The notes under the pieces were generated by a model. The model had not been told where the DNA came from, made no database searches, and was given only the letters and a program-made list of their open reading frames with translations. From Deltaproteobacteria bacterium (GTDB lineage: Bacteria; Myxococcota_A; Polyangia; Polyangiales; Ga0077539), in assembly GCA_016704445.1 (NCBI GenBank), contig JADJAE010000167.1, forward strand, positions 1-64,000: DNA of 64,000 nt, read 5' to 3'. Within the stretch, counting starts at the first letter, position 1; every line of letters starts with the position of its first letter. Made by a program: the position numbers and the translations under genes. Positions 27,616 through 35,324 of this stretch are shown here, piece by piece.

Positions 27616-28604
27616 TGGACGCCGGGGCGTTCTCGGTGCTGCTCACCAGCGGTGGGCGGCGCGTGGCGCTGGTGCGGGAATTCCAGGCGGCGCTGAGGGC
27701 ACTGGGAGTACCGGGTCGGGTATTGGTGGCGGACCTGCGGAGAAACGCCGCGGCCTTCCACGCGGCGGACGCGGGCGTGCTGGTGCCGAGGGTGACCTCG
27801 CCGGAGTACGTTCCGCACCTGCTGGCGCTGTGCGAGCGCGAGGGCGTGCGGATGGTGGTGCCGCTCATCGACACGGAGCTTCACCTGCTGGCGCCGCACC
27901 GCGAGGCCTTCGCGGCGAGGGGGGTCACCCTGGTGGTGTCGTCGCCCGCCACGACGGAGCTTTCGCTCGACAAGCGCACCACGCGCGACTTCTTCCAGGC
28001 GCACGGCTTCGACACGCCCGCGGTGCTCGACGCGGCGGCCATCCTGGCCGACCCCGACGCGCGCTACCCGTACTTCCTCAAGCCCGCGGACGGGAGCTGC
28101 TCGGTCGGGGCGACGCGCATCGACGACGCCGAGTCGCTGGCCTTCCACGCGAGGCACACGGCCAACGCGATGGTGCAGGAGTTCGTGAAGGGCGAGGAGT
28201 ACACCCTCGACGTGCTGGCGGACCTTACCGGCAAGGTGAGGTGCGTGGTGCCGCGGCTGCGCATCGAGACCCGCGCGGGCGAGGTCTCCAAGGGCATGAC
28301 CGTGAAGGACCCGCTGCTGATGGAGGCCGGGCGGAGGGTGGTGGAGGCGCTGCCCGGGGCGATGGGGTGCATGACGGTGCAGCTCTTCCTCACGGCCGAG
28401 CGGGCGGTGAAGTTCATCGAGATCAACCCCCGCTTCGGCGGGGGCTTTCCGCTCGCGGCGGCGGCCGGGGCGAAGTACCCCGAGTGGCTCATCGCGTGGG
28501 CCCTGGGGAGAGAGCCCGAGGTGGCCATGGACGCATGGACCGACGGGCTGGTGATGCTCCGCTACGACGACGCGGTCTTCGTGCAGAAGAGCGAGATCGG
28601 GTGA
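27615..28604 (+). CDS. ATP-grasp protein (CarB-like)
   Basis: The 329-aa protein starts at ATG 27615 inside the preceding stop (TGATG). The preATP-grasp part reads FSVLLTSGGRRVALVREFQ, then MVVPLIDTELHLLA. The ATP-binding part has YFLKPADGSCSVGATRI, MVQEFVKGEEYTLDVL and KFIEINPRFGGGFPLA; the last supplies the Mg-binding Glu/Asn. It likely ligates an acid to an amine or thiol using ATP, possibly decorating a glycan precursor made with its neighbour. Right after its stop the sequence dissolves into a G/T tract, so the C-terminus deserves caution. Confidence 0.85.
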   Translation: MDAGAFSVLLTSGGRRVALVREFQAALRALGVPGRVLVADLRRNAAAFHAADAGVLVPRVTSPEYVPHLLALCEREGVRMVVPLIDTELHLLAPHREAFAARGVTLVVSSPATTELSLDKRTTRDFFQAHGFDTPAVLDAAAILADPDARYPYFLKPADGSCSVGATRIDDAESLAFHARHTANAMVQEFVKGEEYTLDVLADLTGKVRCVVPRLRIETRAGEVSKGMTVKDPLLMEAGRRVVEALPGAMGCMTVQLFLTAERAVKFIEINPRFGGGFPLAAAAGAKYPEWLIAWALGREPEVAMDAWTDGLVMLRYDDAVFVQKSEIG

Positions 28605-29032
28605 ACGGGGGGGGGGGGGGGGGGGCCGCGGCCCGGGTTTTGGTGGGGGGTTGGGGGGGGGGGGGGGGGGGTCGGCCGGGGGGCGGGGGGGGGTTTTTTT
28701 GGGGGGGGGGGGTTTCGGGGGGGGGGGGGGGGGGGGTGGGGGGGGGGGGGGGGGGGGTGGCCGGCGCGGCCCTGGGGTGGGGGTTGGGGGGGTGGGGGGT
28801 TTTGGTTGGGTTTCCTTGGGGGGTTTTTTTTTTGTTTGTGGTTTGGGGGGGGGGTGGGGGGGGGGGTTTTTTTGTTGTGTGGGTTTTTTGTGTTTTGGGG
28901 GTTTGTTTTCGGGTGGTTTGGTTTTGGGGGGGGGTGGGGGGGGGGTGGGGGGGGGGGGGGGGGTTTGGTGTTTTTGGTTTCGGGGGGGGGGGGGGGGGGG
29001 GGGGTGGGTTTTTTTTTTGTTTTTGGGTTGAA
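28605..29032. other. A-free G/T-rich tract, probable sequence artefact
   Basis: About 425 bases consist almost only of G with some T and very few C. I find no A at all between about 28607 and 29032. Long runs of G alternate with T runs. Open frames here encode only Gly/Pro strings and are not genes. Normal sequence resumes with TTGAAGCAGGAGACC ahead of the ATPase gene. The true sequence and length here are unknown. Confidence 0.8.
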
Positions 29033-29046
29033 GCAGGAGACCATTC

Positions 29047-30090
29047 ATGGCGATCAAGACACTGAAGATCGAGAGCCTCAGCGCCTTCGAGGACGCGACC
29101 TTCGAGCTGGTGCCGGGTATCAACGTGCTGCTGGGGGCGAACTCCACCGGGAAGACGCACGCGCTCAAGTGGCTGTACGCGAGCGTGAAGGCCCTGGAGC
29201 TGCCGGTGCTGGAGGGGGAGGCCGCCAGCGAGCGCCTCCTCACGAAGGTGCCAGCGGTGTTCGCGTCGGCGGAGCGTCGGATCGACCGCCTCGTGACCGT
29301 CGGTGCGGGCGCCGAGTCCGGGCGCGTACTCGTGCAGGGCGATGAGGGCCGCATGCTCTATTCGGTCCATAAGCCGAATGCTCTCTCGTTTGGAGGTCAT
29401 TGGAAGTCGGCGGCGCCGACGGTGTTTCTTCCCTCCCGCGAGGTCCTCGCCCTCTACGAGGGCTTCGTGGCCTCGTACCTCAACCGCGAGCTGTCCCTCG
29501 ACGAGACCTACTACGACGCCTGCGTCGCCCTGAGCGCCTCGGTCGCGCGCGGTGAGCGGGCGGAGCTGGCGCGTACGCTGCTGGCTCCCATAGAGGCGCT
29601 GCTCGGGGGCCGTGTCGAGCTCACCGGCAACCGCTTCGAGGTGGTCTTCGGTGATGCTCCGGGGCTGCGTCTCGAGGCCCATCTCGTGGCCGAAGGTCTG
29701 CGAAAGATCGGCACCCTCGCTCGTCTCATCCAGAACGGCAGCGTCCTCCCACACGGTCTGCTCATCTGGGACGAGCCGGAGTCCGGTCTGAACCCGCGGC
29801 TGGTGGCGGCGCTCGTGCCGATCCTCCAGGCCCTGGCGACGGCGGGCGTGCAGATCGTCCTCGCCACGCATGACTACCTGCTCGCGCGACGCCTCTCGAT
29901 GCTGTCAGAGGCGAGCACCAGCGCAGTGAGGCCGGTGAACTTCTTCCTCCTGTCGCGTTCGGGGCCGAGCGCGCCGGTGGAGGTCGCTTCCGGGCCGACG
30001 CTCGCCGAGCTCCCGCAGACGCCCATGGAGGAGGAATTTCTTCGGCTCTACGACGACGAGGGACGGGCCTTCGCAGAAGGGCGCGGATGA
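29047..30090 (+). CDS. AAA/ABC-type ATPase (OLD-like) of a two-gene cassette
   Basis: The 347-aa protein starts at ATG 29047 with AGGAGA 7 bases upstream. The Walker A motif is GANSTGKT (30-37). The signature-like AEGLRKIGTLARL precedes Walker B LLIWDEPESGLNP (Asp242, Glu243), and the switch His275 lies in LATHDYLLARRL. This is the AAA_15/AAA_21 type of ATPase found in OLD, RecF and defence systems. It lacks a fused TOPRIM or nuclease; instead the next gene, overlapping by 4 bp, encodes a PD-(D/E)XK-like protein. A DNA-sensing ATPase controlling a nuclease is the obvious model, not proven. It sits in an accessory region. Confidence 0.85.
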   Translation: MAIKTLKIESLSAFEDATFELVPGINVLLGANSTGKTHALKWLYASVKALELPVLEGEAASERLLTKVPAVFASAERRIDRLVTVGAGAESGRVLVQGDEGRMLYSVHKPNALSFGGHWKSAAPTVFLPSREVLALYEGFVASYLNRELSLDETYYDACVALSASVARGERAELARTLLAPIEALLGGRVELTGNRFEVVFGDAPGLRLEAHLVAEGLRKIGTLARLIQNGSVLPHGLLIWDEPESGLNPRLVAALVPILQALATAGVQIVLATHDYLLARRLSMLSEASTSAVRPVNFFLLSRSGPSAPVEVASGPTLAELPQTPMEEEFLRLYDDEGRAFAEGRG

Positions 30091-30647
30091 GCACCTTCGT
30101 CGAGAGCCGGTTGGAGTTCGTGTTCGATGAGAATTGGCAGGTGGAGCGATGGGACGAACAGCCTGCCTATCGGAGCACCGGTGGGTTCGCGTCCGTCCCG
30201 GGGACGAGCGCGTGCGACTTCCTCGGTCGCCACGCGGCGGCGCCCGCGGTCTATCTCATCGAGGTCAAGAACTTCACCGAGTACCACCACGCCAATCGCG
30301 ACAAGCCCACGTCCGCGGCGTGGGCCGAGACCCTGGCTGCGAAGGTCCGCGACACCCTCGCCGGCGCACTCTGGACACGAGGTCGCTCCTTCGACGAGCC
30401 CCCGATTCGCGCGCTGGTCGACGACACGTTCGCGGCGCTGTTGCGCGACAAGCCGGCGTTGCGGGTCGTCTTCTGGGTGGAAGACCGTCCGCCCCTCGAC
30501 CCGGCGGTGGCGAGCGCGTTGGAGATGGCGATCCGGCGTCACCTGGTGCGGTGGTTCAGGATCGGCAACGTGCGGGTGACCAGCCGCTCGCGCTTCGACC
30601 CCGCGTGGGTGCCTGGCTTGACGGTGCGCCCAGCGGGCGGCTCGTAG
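30087..30647 (+). CDS. Putative PD-(D/E)XK nuclease partner of ATPase
   Basis: The 186-aa protein starts at ATG 30087, overlapping the ATPase stop (ATGA). ACDFLG provides Asp44 and YLIEVKNF provides Glu59-Val-Lys61, the D-X14-EXK arrangement of a restriction-type nuclease core. A basic C-terminal helical/strand region follows (RRHLVRWFRIGNVRVTSR). I do not recognise a named family. The tight coupling suggests the two proteins form a complex. Other readings are possible: the EVK motif could be structural only. Confidence 0.65.
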   Translation: MSTFVESRLEFVFDENWQVERWDEQPAYRSTGGFASVPGTSACDFLGRHAAAPAVYLIEVKNFTEYHHANRDKPTSAAWAETLAAKVRDTLAGALWTRGRSFDEPPIRALVDDTFAALLRDKPALRVVFWVEDRPPLDPAVASALEMAIRRHLVRWFRIGNVRVTSRSRFDPAWVPGLTVRPAGGS

Positions 30648-30756
30648 GTTTCTCGCCTTGGGGTCTTTACCCCTCGACGGGGCCGCGGCAGGCCCTCGCC
30701 AGGGCGTCGCGGACATCCTTGAGCAGTCGTGGGCGTTCACCCCCGGCGACTCGCAC

Positions 30757-31083
30757 TCACTCCCAGAAGCGCGCCGGGAGCTCATCCGGCCGCTGTTCGT
30801 TCTCCCCCTCGGACTGGCCGGGCGGCAGCGAAGCGTCGCGGAAGTACCAGGAGACCCGACCGTCGCGGTGCACGTCGACCTGCAGGGTGTAGCGGTCACC
30901 GCACCAGGTGAACCGCACCGCCCCATCAGCCTCGGAAAGGTCGGGCTCGGAGAGGAGTTCGCGCGACAGGTCCGACCAGAACGCCAGCACCCGGGCCGCG
31001 TGGTCCCGCTCGATGTGGTGGTCACCGAGCGTCACGAGCGCCTGCCAGAAGGACTCTCCATACCGGGAAGAGTGGAGATTCAT
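30757..31083 (-). CDS. Small hypothetical protein
   Basis: The 108-aa protein starts at ATG 31083, with GTGAGG about 8 bases upstream. The middle reads like a beta-rich soluble fold (GAVRFTWCGDRYTLQVDVHR, then GRVSWYFRDASL), and the N-terminus is helical (ESFWQALVTLGDHHIE). There is no signal peptide or membrane segment. It is convergent with the ATPase/nuclease cassette, and its stop is 109 bp from theirs. It might be an accessory of that island. Coding status rests on codon pattern and composition only. Confidence 0.55.
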   Translation of the reverse strand: MNLHSSRYGESFWQALVTLGDHHIERDHAARVLAFWSDLSRELLSEPDLSEADGAVRFTWCGDRYTLQVDVHRDGRVSWYFRDASLPPGQSEGENEQRPDELPARFWE

Positions 31084-31372
31084 GGCGAGGCCTCACGGTT
31101 GCGGTCGACGCTGTGAAGGAGTCTGGCGCTCATGGACCGAGAATGCGCCCGGCGGCAGAGGGCGGCAACGCTGCGACCTCCCGCTCGATGCGGGCGGTGG
31201 TACCCGGATGGAGCGGTGACGCTGCGGGATCAGCGCTGTCAGGCGCGAACTCGAACTCCTCGCGAGCCACGGATCCGTTTTCGGGTGTAAGCCCCTCGCA
31301 TCCCCTGGCGTTTCCAGGGCGACCGCGCGCGACGATCGGGTCGTCGCCGCGCGGAGGAGCGAAGTGCCTGCC
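31084..31372. other. Intergenic region with one strong hairpin
   Basis: No gene is supported in this 289-bp stretch. CCGCGCGCGACGA (31323-31335) pairs with TCGTCGCCGCGCGG (31341-31354) around a 5-base loop with one bulge. The hairpin lies 18 bp ahead of the DUF4349 lipoprotein start, so it would be in the promoter or leader. Confidence 0.5.
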
Positions 31373-32443
31373 ATGCGAGATCGGTCACCGTCTGCGGGTC
31401 GTACAGGGTGGAGCGCCTCCGCCCTGCTGGTGATGAGCCTGTGCCTGCCCGCCGCGAGCGGGTGCGCCGCCGGGAGCTCGTACTCCCGCTCGGGGTACAG
31501 CCCGCCGTCACAGGCCTACGCCGGCGGCGGCGCGCAGCCGCAGAGCGTGCAGGAGGTGAGCGTCGCCAGCGCCAGCACGGAGAGCACGGGGAGCGATTCC
31601 TCCGGGAGCGACAGCGAAGAGTCACCCCCCTCCGAGCCCGCCGCGGATGCGCCCGCCCCGCCGCCGCCCTCCCCGCAGCCCGTCGCGGCCCAGGCCCCCG
31701 CCCGGCCTCCGGCGTCGCGCGAGGCGCAGGCCGCCCTCGGCAACACCGTCGCTCACGGGGCCACCACGCCCGCGACGACGACCGCGCGAGGCCCTGCGGG
31801 GCGCACCACGCCCGCTCCGGGTGGAGCCGCCAACAACGTCACCGCGCCTGCGGTCGCCGAGGCGACGCCGCCCGCGCCGATGCTCATCTACACGGCCGCG
31901 GTCGACATCTCGGTGCGCCGCGCGGAGATCACCGCCACGCTCGATCGGGTGGTCGACCTCGCCTACTCGATGGGCGGCTACCTGGTGCAGCGCACCGACT
32001 CGCAGGTGCAGGTGAGGGTTCCGTCGGCGCGCTTCCGCGAGGGGGTGCGGCGGGTGGAGGAGCTCGCGGAGGTGCTCCATCGGACCATCAACGCCCAGGA
32101 CGTCTCCGAGGAGTTCAACGACCTGGAGGTGCGGCTCACCAACCTGAGGGCGGTGCGTCGGCGGCTGGAGGAGTTTCTGGCGCGCGCGGCCAACGTCGCC
32201 GAGGCGCTGCGCGTCGCGCAGGAGCTGGAGCGGGTGACCCAGGAGATGGACCGCATCGAGGGCCGCATGCGCTTCCTCCGGGCGAGGGCGACCTTCTCGC
32301 TGGTGACGGTGACGGCGCACCCGCGCTCCGAGGTGGTGGTGGCGCCCGATCCGCTGCCGGGCTCGGCGGTGCGTCGGCCGCTCGACCTCCCCGTGGTGTG
32401 GCTCGAAAGGCTCGGCCTCGGCCGGCTGCTCCAGTTGCGCTGA
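31373..32443 (+). CDS. DUF4349 lipoprotein
   Basis: The 356-aa protein starts at ATG 31373; an in-frame GTG 9 bases upstream is the alternative. The signal ends at lipobox AASGC. A long Ser/Glu/Pro/Ala linker (about 40-165) leads to a DUF4349 domain: YTAAVDISVRRAEITATLD, then GGYLVQRTDSQVQVRVPS and DVSEEFNDLEVRLTNL. A coiled coil follows (RRRLEEFLARAANVAEAL through RIEGRMRFLRARAT). Most DUF4349 proteins end in a membrane anchor; this one has none and relies on the N-terminal lipid. The cellular role is unknown. A second lipoprotein follows 34 bp later. Confidence 0.85.
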   Translation: MRDRSPSAGRTGWSASALLVMSLCLPAASGCAAGSSYSRSGYSPPSQAYAGGGAQPQSVQEVSVASASTESTGSDSSGSDSEESPPSEPAADAPAPPPPSPQPVAAQAPARPPASREAQAALGNTVAHGATTPATTTARGPAGRTTPAPGGAANNVTAPAVAEATPPAPMLIYTAAVDISVRRAEITATLDRVVDLAYSMGGYLVQRTDSQVQVRVPSARFREGVRRVEELAEVLHRTINAQDVSEEFNDLEVRLTNLRAVRRRLEEFLARAANVAEALRVAQELERVTQEMDRIEGRMRFLRARATFSLVTVTAHPRSEVVVAPDPLPGSAVRRPLDLPVVWLERLGLGRLLQLR

Positions 32444-32477
32444 GATGTTCAACCGACAACCGATGACTGGTGACGCC

Positions 32478-32939
32478 ATGACCACGCTCCGCCGCCTCCC
32501 GCTGCTCCTCGCGCTCTCGCTGCTCGCGCCGGCCTGCGCGAGCTTCCATGTGAACACCCCCAACGGCTTCGCCGAGCTCGAGGACGACTCGCGCTACGAC
32601 TACCGCGCCACCAACGCCGACGGCGTCGTCATCGCGGTGCGAGTGATGCGCAACGAGCCCGAGGCCAGCCTGGAGTTCTGGGGGCGGGTGGTGGACGAGC
32701 GGCTGCGACGCCAGGGCTACACCCCTCAGGGAAACCCCGAGCCCGTGCGCAGCGCCAACGGGGTGGCGGGGGTGATGTTCCGCTATGGGGCCACCGTCGG
32801 GGGGAGGGCCCACCGCTACCAGGTGGCGGTGTTCGTGCGGGCCAAGAAGGTCTACGTGATGGAGGCGGGCGGAGACACGGAGGTGTTCGACCCGGCGGCG
32901 CCTGCGGTGGCGAGGGCGTTCGGGTCGTTTCGGACCTGA
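32478..32939 (+). CDS. Small lipoprotein, unknown function
   Basis: The 153-aa protein is read from ATG 32478, where the signal begins (TTLRRLPLLLALSLLAPAC, lipobox APAC); earlier in-frame ATGs at 32445 and 32463 add a poor N-terminus. The mature part has mixed alpha/beta character (DYRATNADGVVIAVRVMRNE, then YQVAVFVRAKKVYVMEAGG). That resembles small periplasmic proteins handling oxidative or fitness functions, but I assign no family. It lies 34 bp after the DUF4349 gene and is likely in the same operon. Confidence 0.75.
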   Translation: MTTLRRLPLLLALSLLAPACASFHVNTPNGFAELEDDSRYDYRATNADGVVIAVRVMRNEPEASLEFWGRVVDERLRRQGYTPQGNPEPVRSANGVAGVMFRYGATVGGRAHRYQVAVFVRAKKVYVMEAGGDTEVFDPAAPAVARAFGSFRT

Positions 32940-32968
32940 GGGCCTCCGCGCTGGTATCGTCGCGGGTG

Positions 32969-33668
32969 ATGTCCACTCGCACCGCGACGCTGGCGCTCTC
33001 CTCATTGGCCTCGGAGGCCCACCCTCAACCACGCAGAGAAGAAGCTCCTGGCGGAGGCACTGCGGCGCGCGGAGGAGACCCGCGACGTGATGGAGGACGC
33101 CCTGGTCGGCTTCGGCCGCTGGGTGCTGGTGGCGGTGTTCAGCGACGACGCCAGCGCGGCCCTCGACGAGCGCGCGGACAACCCCGTGTGGCGCGAGCTG
33201 CTGGCGCGGGCGGGCGGTCCGACGCTGCGGCTCAACCGCCGGCTGCTCTACGTGAGCGTGCACATCGCGGCGAGGGACAAGCGCATCACCGACGAGGCGT
33301 GGCGCTCGCTGGAGCCCGGGCGCAAGGAGCTGCTGCTCCCGCTGGGCGACGAGAAGCTGATGCGCAAGGCCGCGCAGCACGTGACGGCGATGAAGCTCAC
33401 GCAGCGGGACACGCGCGCCTACGTCGACTCGCTGCGGGAAGAGCAGGGCCACGCGCCGAAGGTGCGGCTGACGGCGCCGCGGCTCATCGGGCAGGTGAAG
33501 CGCTTCCGCGGGGCGGTGGCGACGGCGGCGGCCCAGCGGCGGGCGGCGACGCTGGCGCGGCAGATGGACGACGAGCAGAAGAGGGCGCTGACGGAGGAGC
33601 TCGACGCCATCGCCGCGTGGGTGAAGGAGATGCGCCGGAGCGTGCGGGGCAAGCGCGACGAGGGCTGA
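32969..33668 (+). CDS. Cytosolic hypothetical protein (frameshifted)
   Basis: ATG 32969 opens a frame beginning MSTRTATLALSSLASEA. At about 33022 the coding pattern shifts by one base to HAEKKLLAEALRRAEETRDV, which runs into the clear frame ending at 33668. Dropping one C from CCC at 33022-33024 would fuse them into about 232 aa. The uninterrupted fragment starts at 33087 (193 aa). It is helical, with an Arg/Lys-rich C-terminal half (VKRFRGAVATAAAQRRAATL), and has no signal or recognisable domain. The break is probably a sequence error. Confidence 0.6.
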
Positions 33669-33722
33669 AGGCTGTTCGGGCGGGAATGCAGATCGCACGG
33701 GAAAAACAGGTGAAATCGGTGG

Positions 33723-33740
33723 TGTTACGGCGCCGTAACA
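33723..33740. promoter_or_regulatory. 18-bp perfect palindrome, candidate operator
   Basis: TGTTACGGCGCCGTAACA is perfectly symmetrical. A related half-site, TGTAACGG, recurs near 33820, closer to the gene at 33887. The 218-bp interval holds no ORF. It is the only candidate promoter for the three-gene HEPN cluster. Autoregulation by one of its products would be typical of toxin-antitoxin units; this is inference. Confidence 0.55.
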
Positions 33741-33886
33741 GGTGAGGAGCTGCGGGTCGGCGGGTGGCGAGAGCCGATGGGGTGTGAAAGCCCTCGGGTC
33801 GTCGAACAGAGCGAGTGCTGTAACGGGTGAAGCCGACAGTCCCCACCGTGGGCGCTTCTGGGTTGTGACACCAAACAGAGGCTTCG

Positions 33887-34363
33887 ATGTCGGAAGAGAA
33901 GACCCAAGGTCTGTCCAAAATTCTGGAGCGGGGGCAGAGGGCTGCTCAGCGGCTCGCGCCCGCGACCGACAAGCTGACGGAGACCATCGCGCAGATCGAG
34001 CGGTCGCTCAGCGAGCAGCGTCTGGGCTCGCGGGGGAGCGTCCTGCTGTCATCTCAGGATATTCTCGACGACGACGAGAACTATCGGGGGACCGAGATCA
34101 CGAACCTCGCATTCCGAAAGGTGGGCAAGGTCTGGCGCCTGATGATCGATTCGGGGCCCAATGACGAGCCGGAGCATTGGTCTTCGATCCCGCTCATCAA
34201 CGCGAGCCGCGAGCTGCGTGTGTTGGCCGTTGATCGTCTTCCCGAGCTCGTCGAAGAGCTCGTTGCCGATGCAGAGAAGCGGATCGCGGAGGTCGAGGCG
34301 AAGCAGGCCACCGCTGATGCGCTGCTCGCCACGCTCAAGCGCCGCGCCGGGGGTACGCCGTGA
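33887..34363 (+). CDS. Hypothetical coiled-coil partner of HEPN protein
   Basis: The 158-aa protein starts at ATG 33887. The N-terminal helix (LSKILERGQRAAQRLAPATD) and C-terminal helix (EELVADAEKRIAEVEAKQAT) are coiled-coil-like. They flank a beta-rich middle (EITNLAFRKVGKVWRLMIDS). It matches no family I recognise. It overlaps the HEPN gene start by 4 bp (GTGA), so the pair is translationally coupled. By position it could be the antitoxin or sensor subunit. The DNA here is somewhat less GC-rich than in the biosynthetic genes. Confidence 0.7.
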   Translation: MSEEKTQGLSKILERGQRAAQRLAPATDKLTETIAQIERSLSEQRLGSRGSVLLSSQDILDDDENYRGTEITNLAFRKVGKVWRLMIDSGPNDEPEHWSSIPLINASRELRVLAVDRLPELVEELVADAEKRIAEVEAKQATADALLATLKRRAGGTP

Positions 34364-34905
34364 GCCGTGCTCTCGATCTGCTCAAGCAGGCTGACGATCT
34401 CCTGGCACTGGATCCGCGACGTCCGCGACAGGTGAACCTCCAGCGCGCGATCTCGAACGCCTACTACGCGCTCTTCCACCACCTCATCGAGCAGGCCGTC
34501 CCGGCATCGCTGGGTCAGGATCGGTCGCCCGAGGCGCGACAGATCGCGCGGTCGATGTCGCGTTGGTACGGCCATGGCCAGATGAAGGACACCGCGAACT
34601 GGTTCCGCCGCGCTGGAAAGGTCCCACCCAGGATCGCCGCGCTGCTCGGACGTTCCAGCTTGTCGCCGCGGGGAATCGTGCCCGTCGAGCTCGAACGCGT
34701 TGCGACGGCGTTTGCCAACCTTCAGGAGGCACGCCACATCGCGGACTACGACGTCGGCGCGCGCTTCACCCGCTCCCAGGCGCAGGAGTACGTCCGGGTC
34801 GCCCGAAACGCGCTCGCCGATTGGGAGGTCGTGGCGACCACCGGGGTCGGGCGTCTCTTCCTCCTCCTGCTGCTCACTGGTGAGGCGCCAGTGCTGACCC
34901 GCTGA
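34360..34905 (+). CDS. HEPN-domain protein (putative RNase toxin)
   Basis: The 181-aa protein starts at GTG 34360. The first helices carry LQRAISNAYYALFHHLIEQ, the AYYA-F-H pattern of HEPN four-helix domains. Later, NLQEARHIADYDV supplies the RHxxDYD block seen in HEPN/abortive-infection proteins. HEPN proteins in small operons are often RNases paired with an antitoxin. The C-terminus has a short Leu-rich helix (VGRLFLLLLLTG). Upstream and downstream genes are both small and unknown, giving a cluster I cannot match to a named system. Confidence 0.75.
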   Translation: MSRALDLLKQADDLLALDPRRPRQVNLQRAISNAYYALFHHLIEQAVPASLGQDRSPEARQIARSMSRWYGHGQMKDTANWFRRAGKVPPRIAALLGRSSLSPRGIVPVELERVATAFANLQEARHIADYDVGARFTRSQAQEYVRVARNALADWEVVATTGVGRLFLLLLLTGEAPVLTR

Positions 34906-34944
34906 GCGCTGCTGTTCGCACTACTGGCGTGGTAACGTCAGGAC

Positions 34945-35301
34945 ATGTCCGCCGCCCGCGACCTCGACGCCGTGTTCCGTGATCAGATCGATGAGATCGT
35001 CCGCGCCGTTTGCGCGGCGCACTCCGACCCGAAGCGCGGCCCCGTGGTCGTCGAGCTGCGCTACGCCCTCGACCGCGACTGGTCCGGCGAGGACGCCATC
35101 CACTTCACGGGCATCCTGCGCGACCCCGAGGGGCGGGACTTCTACGAAATCTCCGAGACCAACCCGATTCGCGAGCAGGTCTACGAGCTCGTCCGCGAGC
35201 AGGGCATCGAGCGGCTTCCGTACCTCTCGTTTCAACTGGAGTCCGAGCGCCGCGCTCTCGACGCCGCGCCCGATGATGCCGACAACGTGGACCCGTCGTA
35301 G
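34945..35301 (+). CDS. Third gene of HEPN cluster, unknown
   Basis: The 118-aa protein starts at ATG 34945, 39 bp after the HEPN stop. The visible pattern is VVVELRYALDRDWSGEDAIH, then FTGILRDPEGRDFYEISETN, with a C-terminal helix. DWSGEDAIHF-like segments occur in small proteins next to HEPN genes in other bacteria, as I recall, but I cannot name the family. It is acidic and soluble. It could be the antitoxin or an immunity protein. It is convergent with the acyltransferase that ends 24 bp away. Confidence 0.65.
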   Translation: MSAARDLDAVFRDQIDEIVRAVCAAHSDPKRGPVVVELRYALDRDWSGEDAIHFTGILRDPEGRDFYEISETNPIREQVYELVREQGIERLPYLSFQLESERRALDAAPDDADNVDPS

Positions 35302-35324
35302 CCCTCCCGTCATCAAGGCATCAC

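Noticed and set aside
28489..29871. Proline- or glycine-rich ORFs in the G/T tract
   Set aside because: They are translations of homopolymer runs and no natural coding pattern is present.
30658..31116. Plus-strand ORF of 152 aa overlapping the minus-strand 108-aa gene
   Set aside because: The minus strand has a better codon pattern and beta-strand character. The plus frame looks like its shadow.
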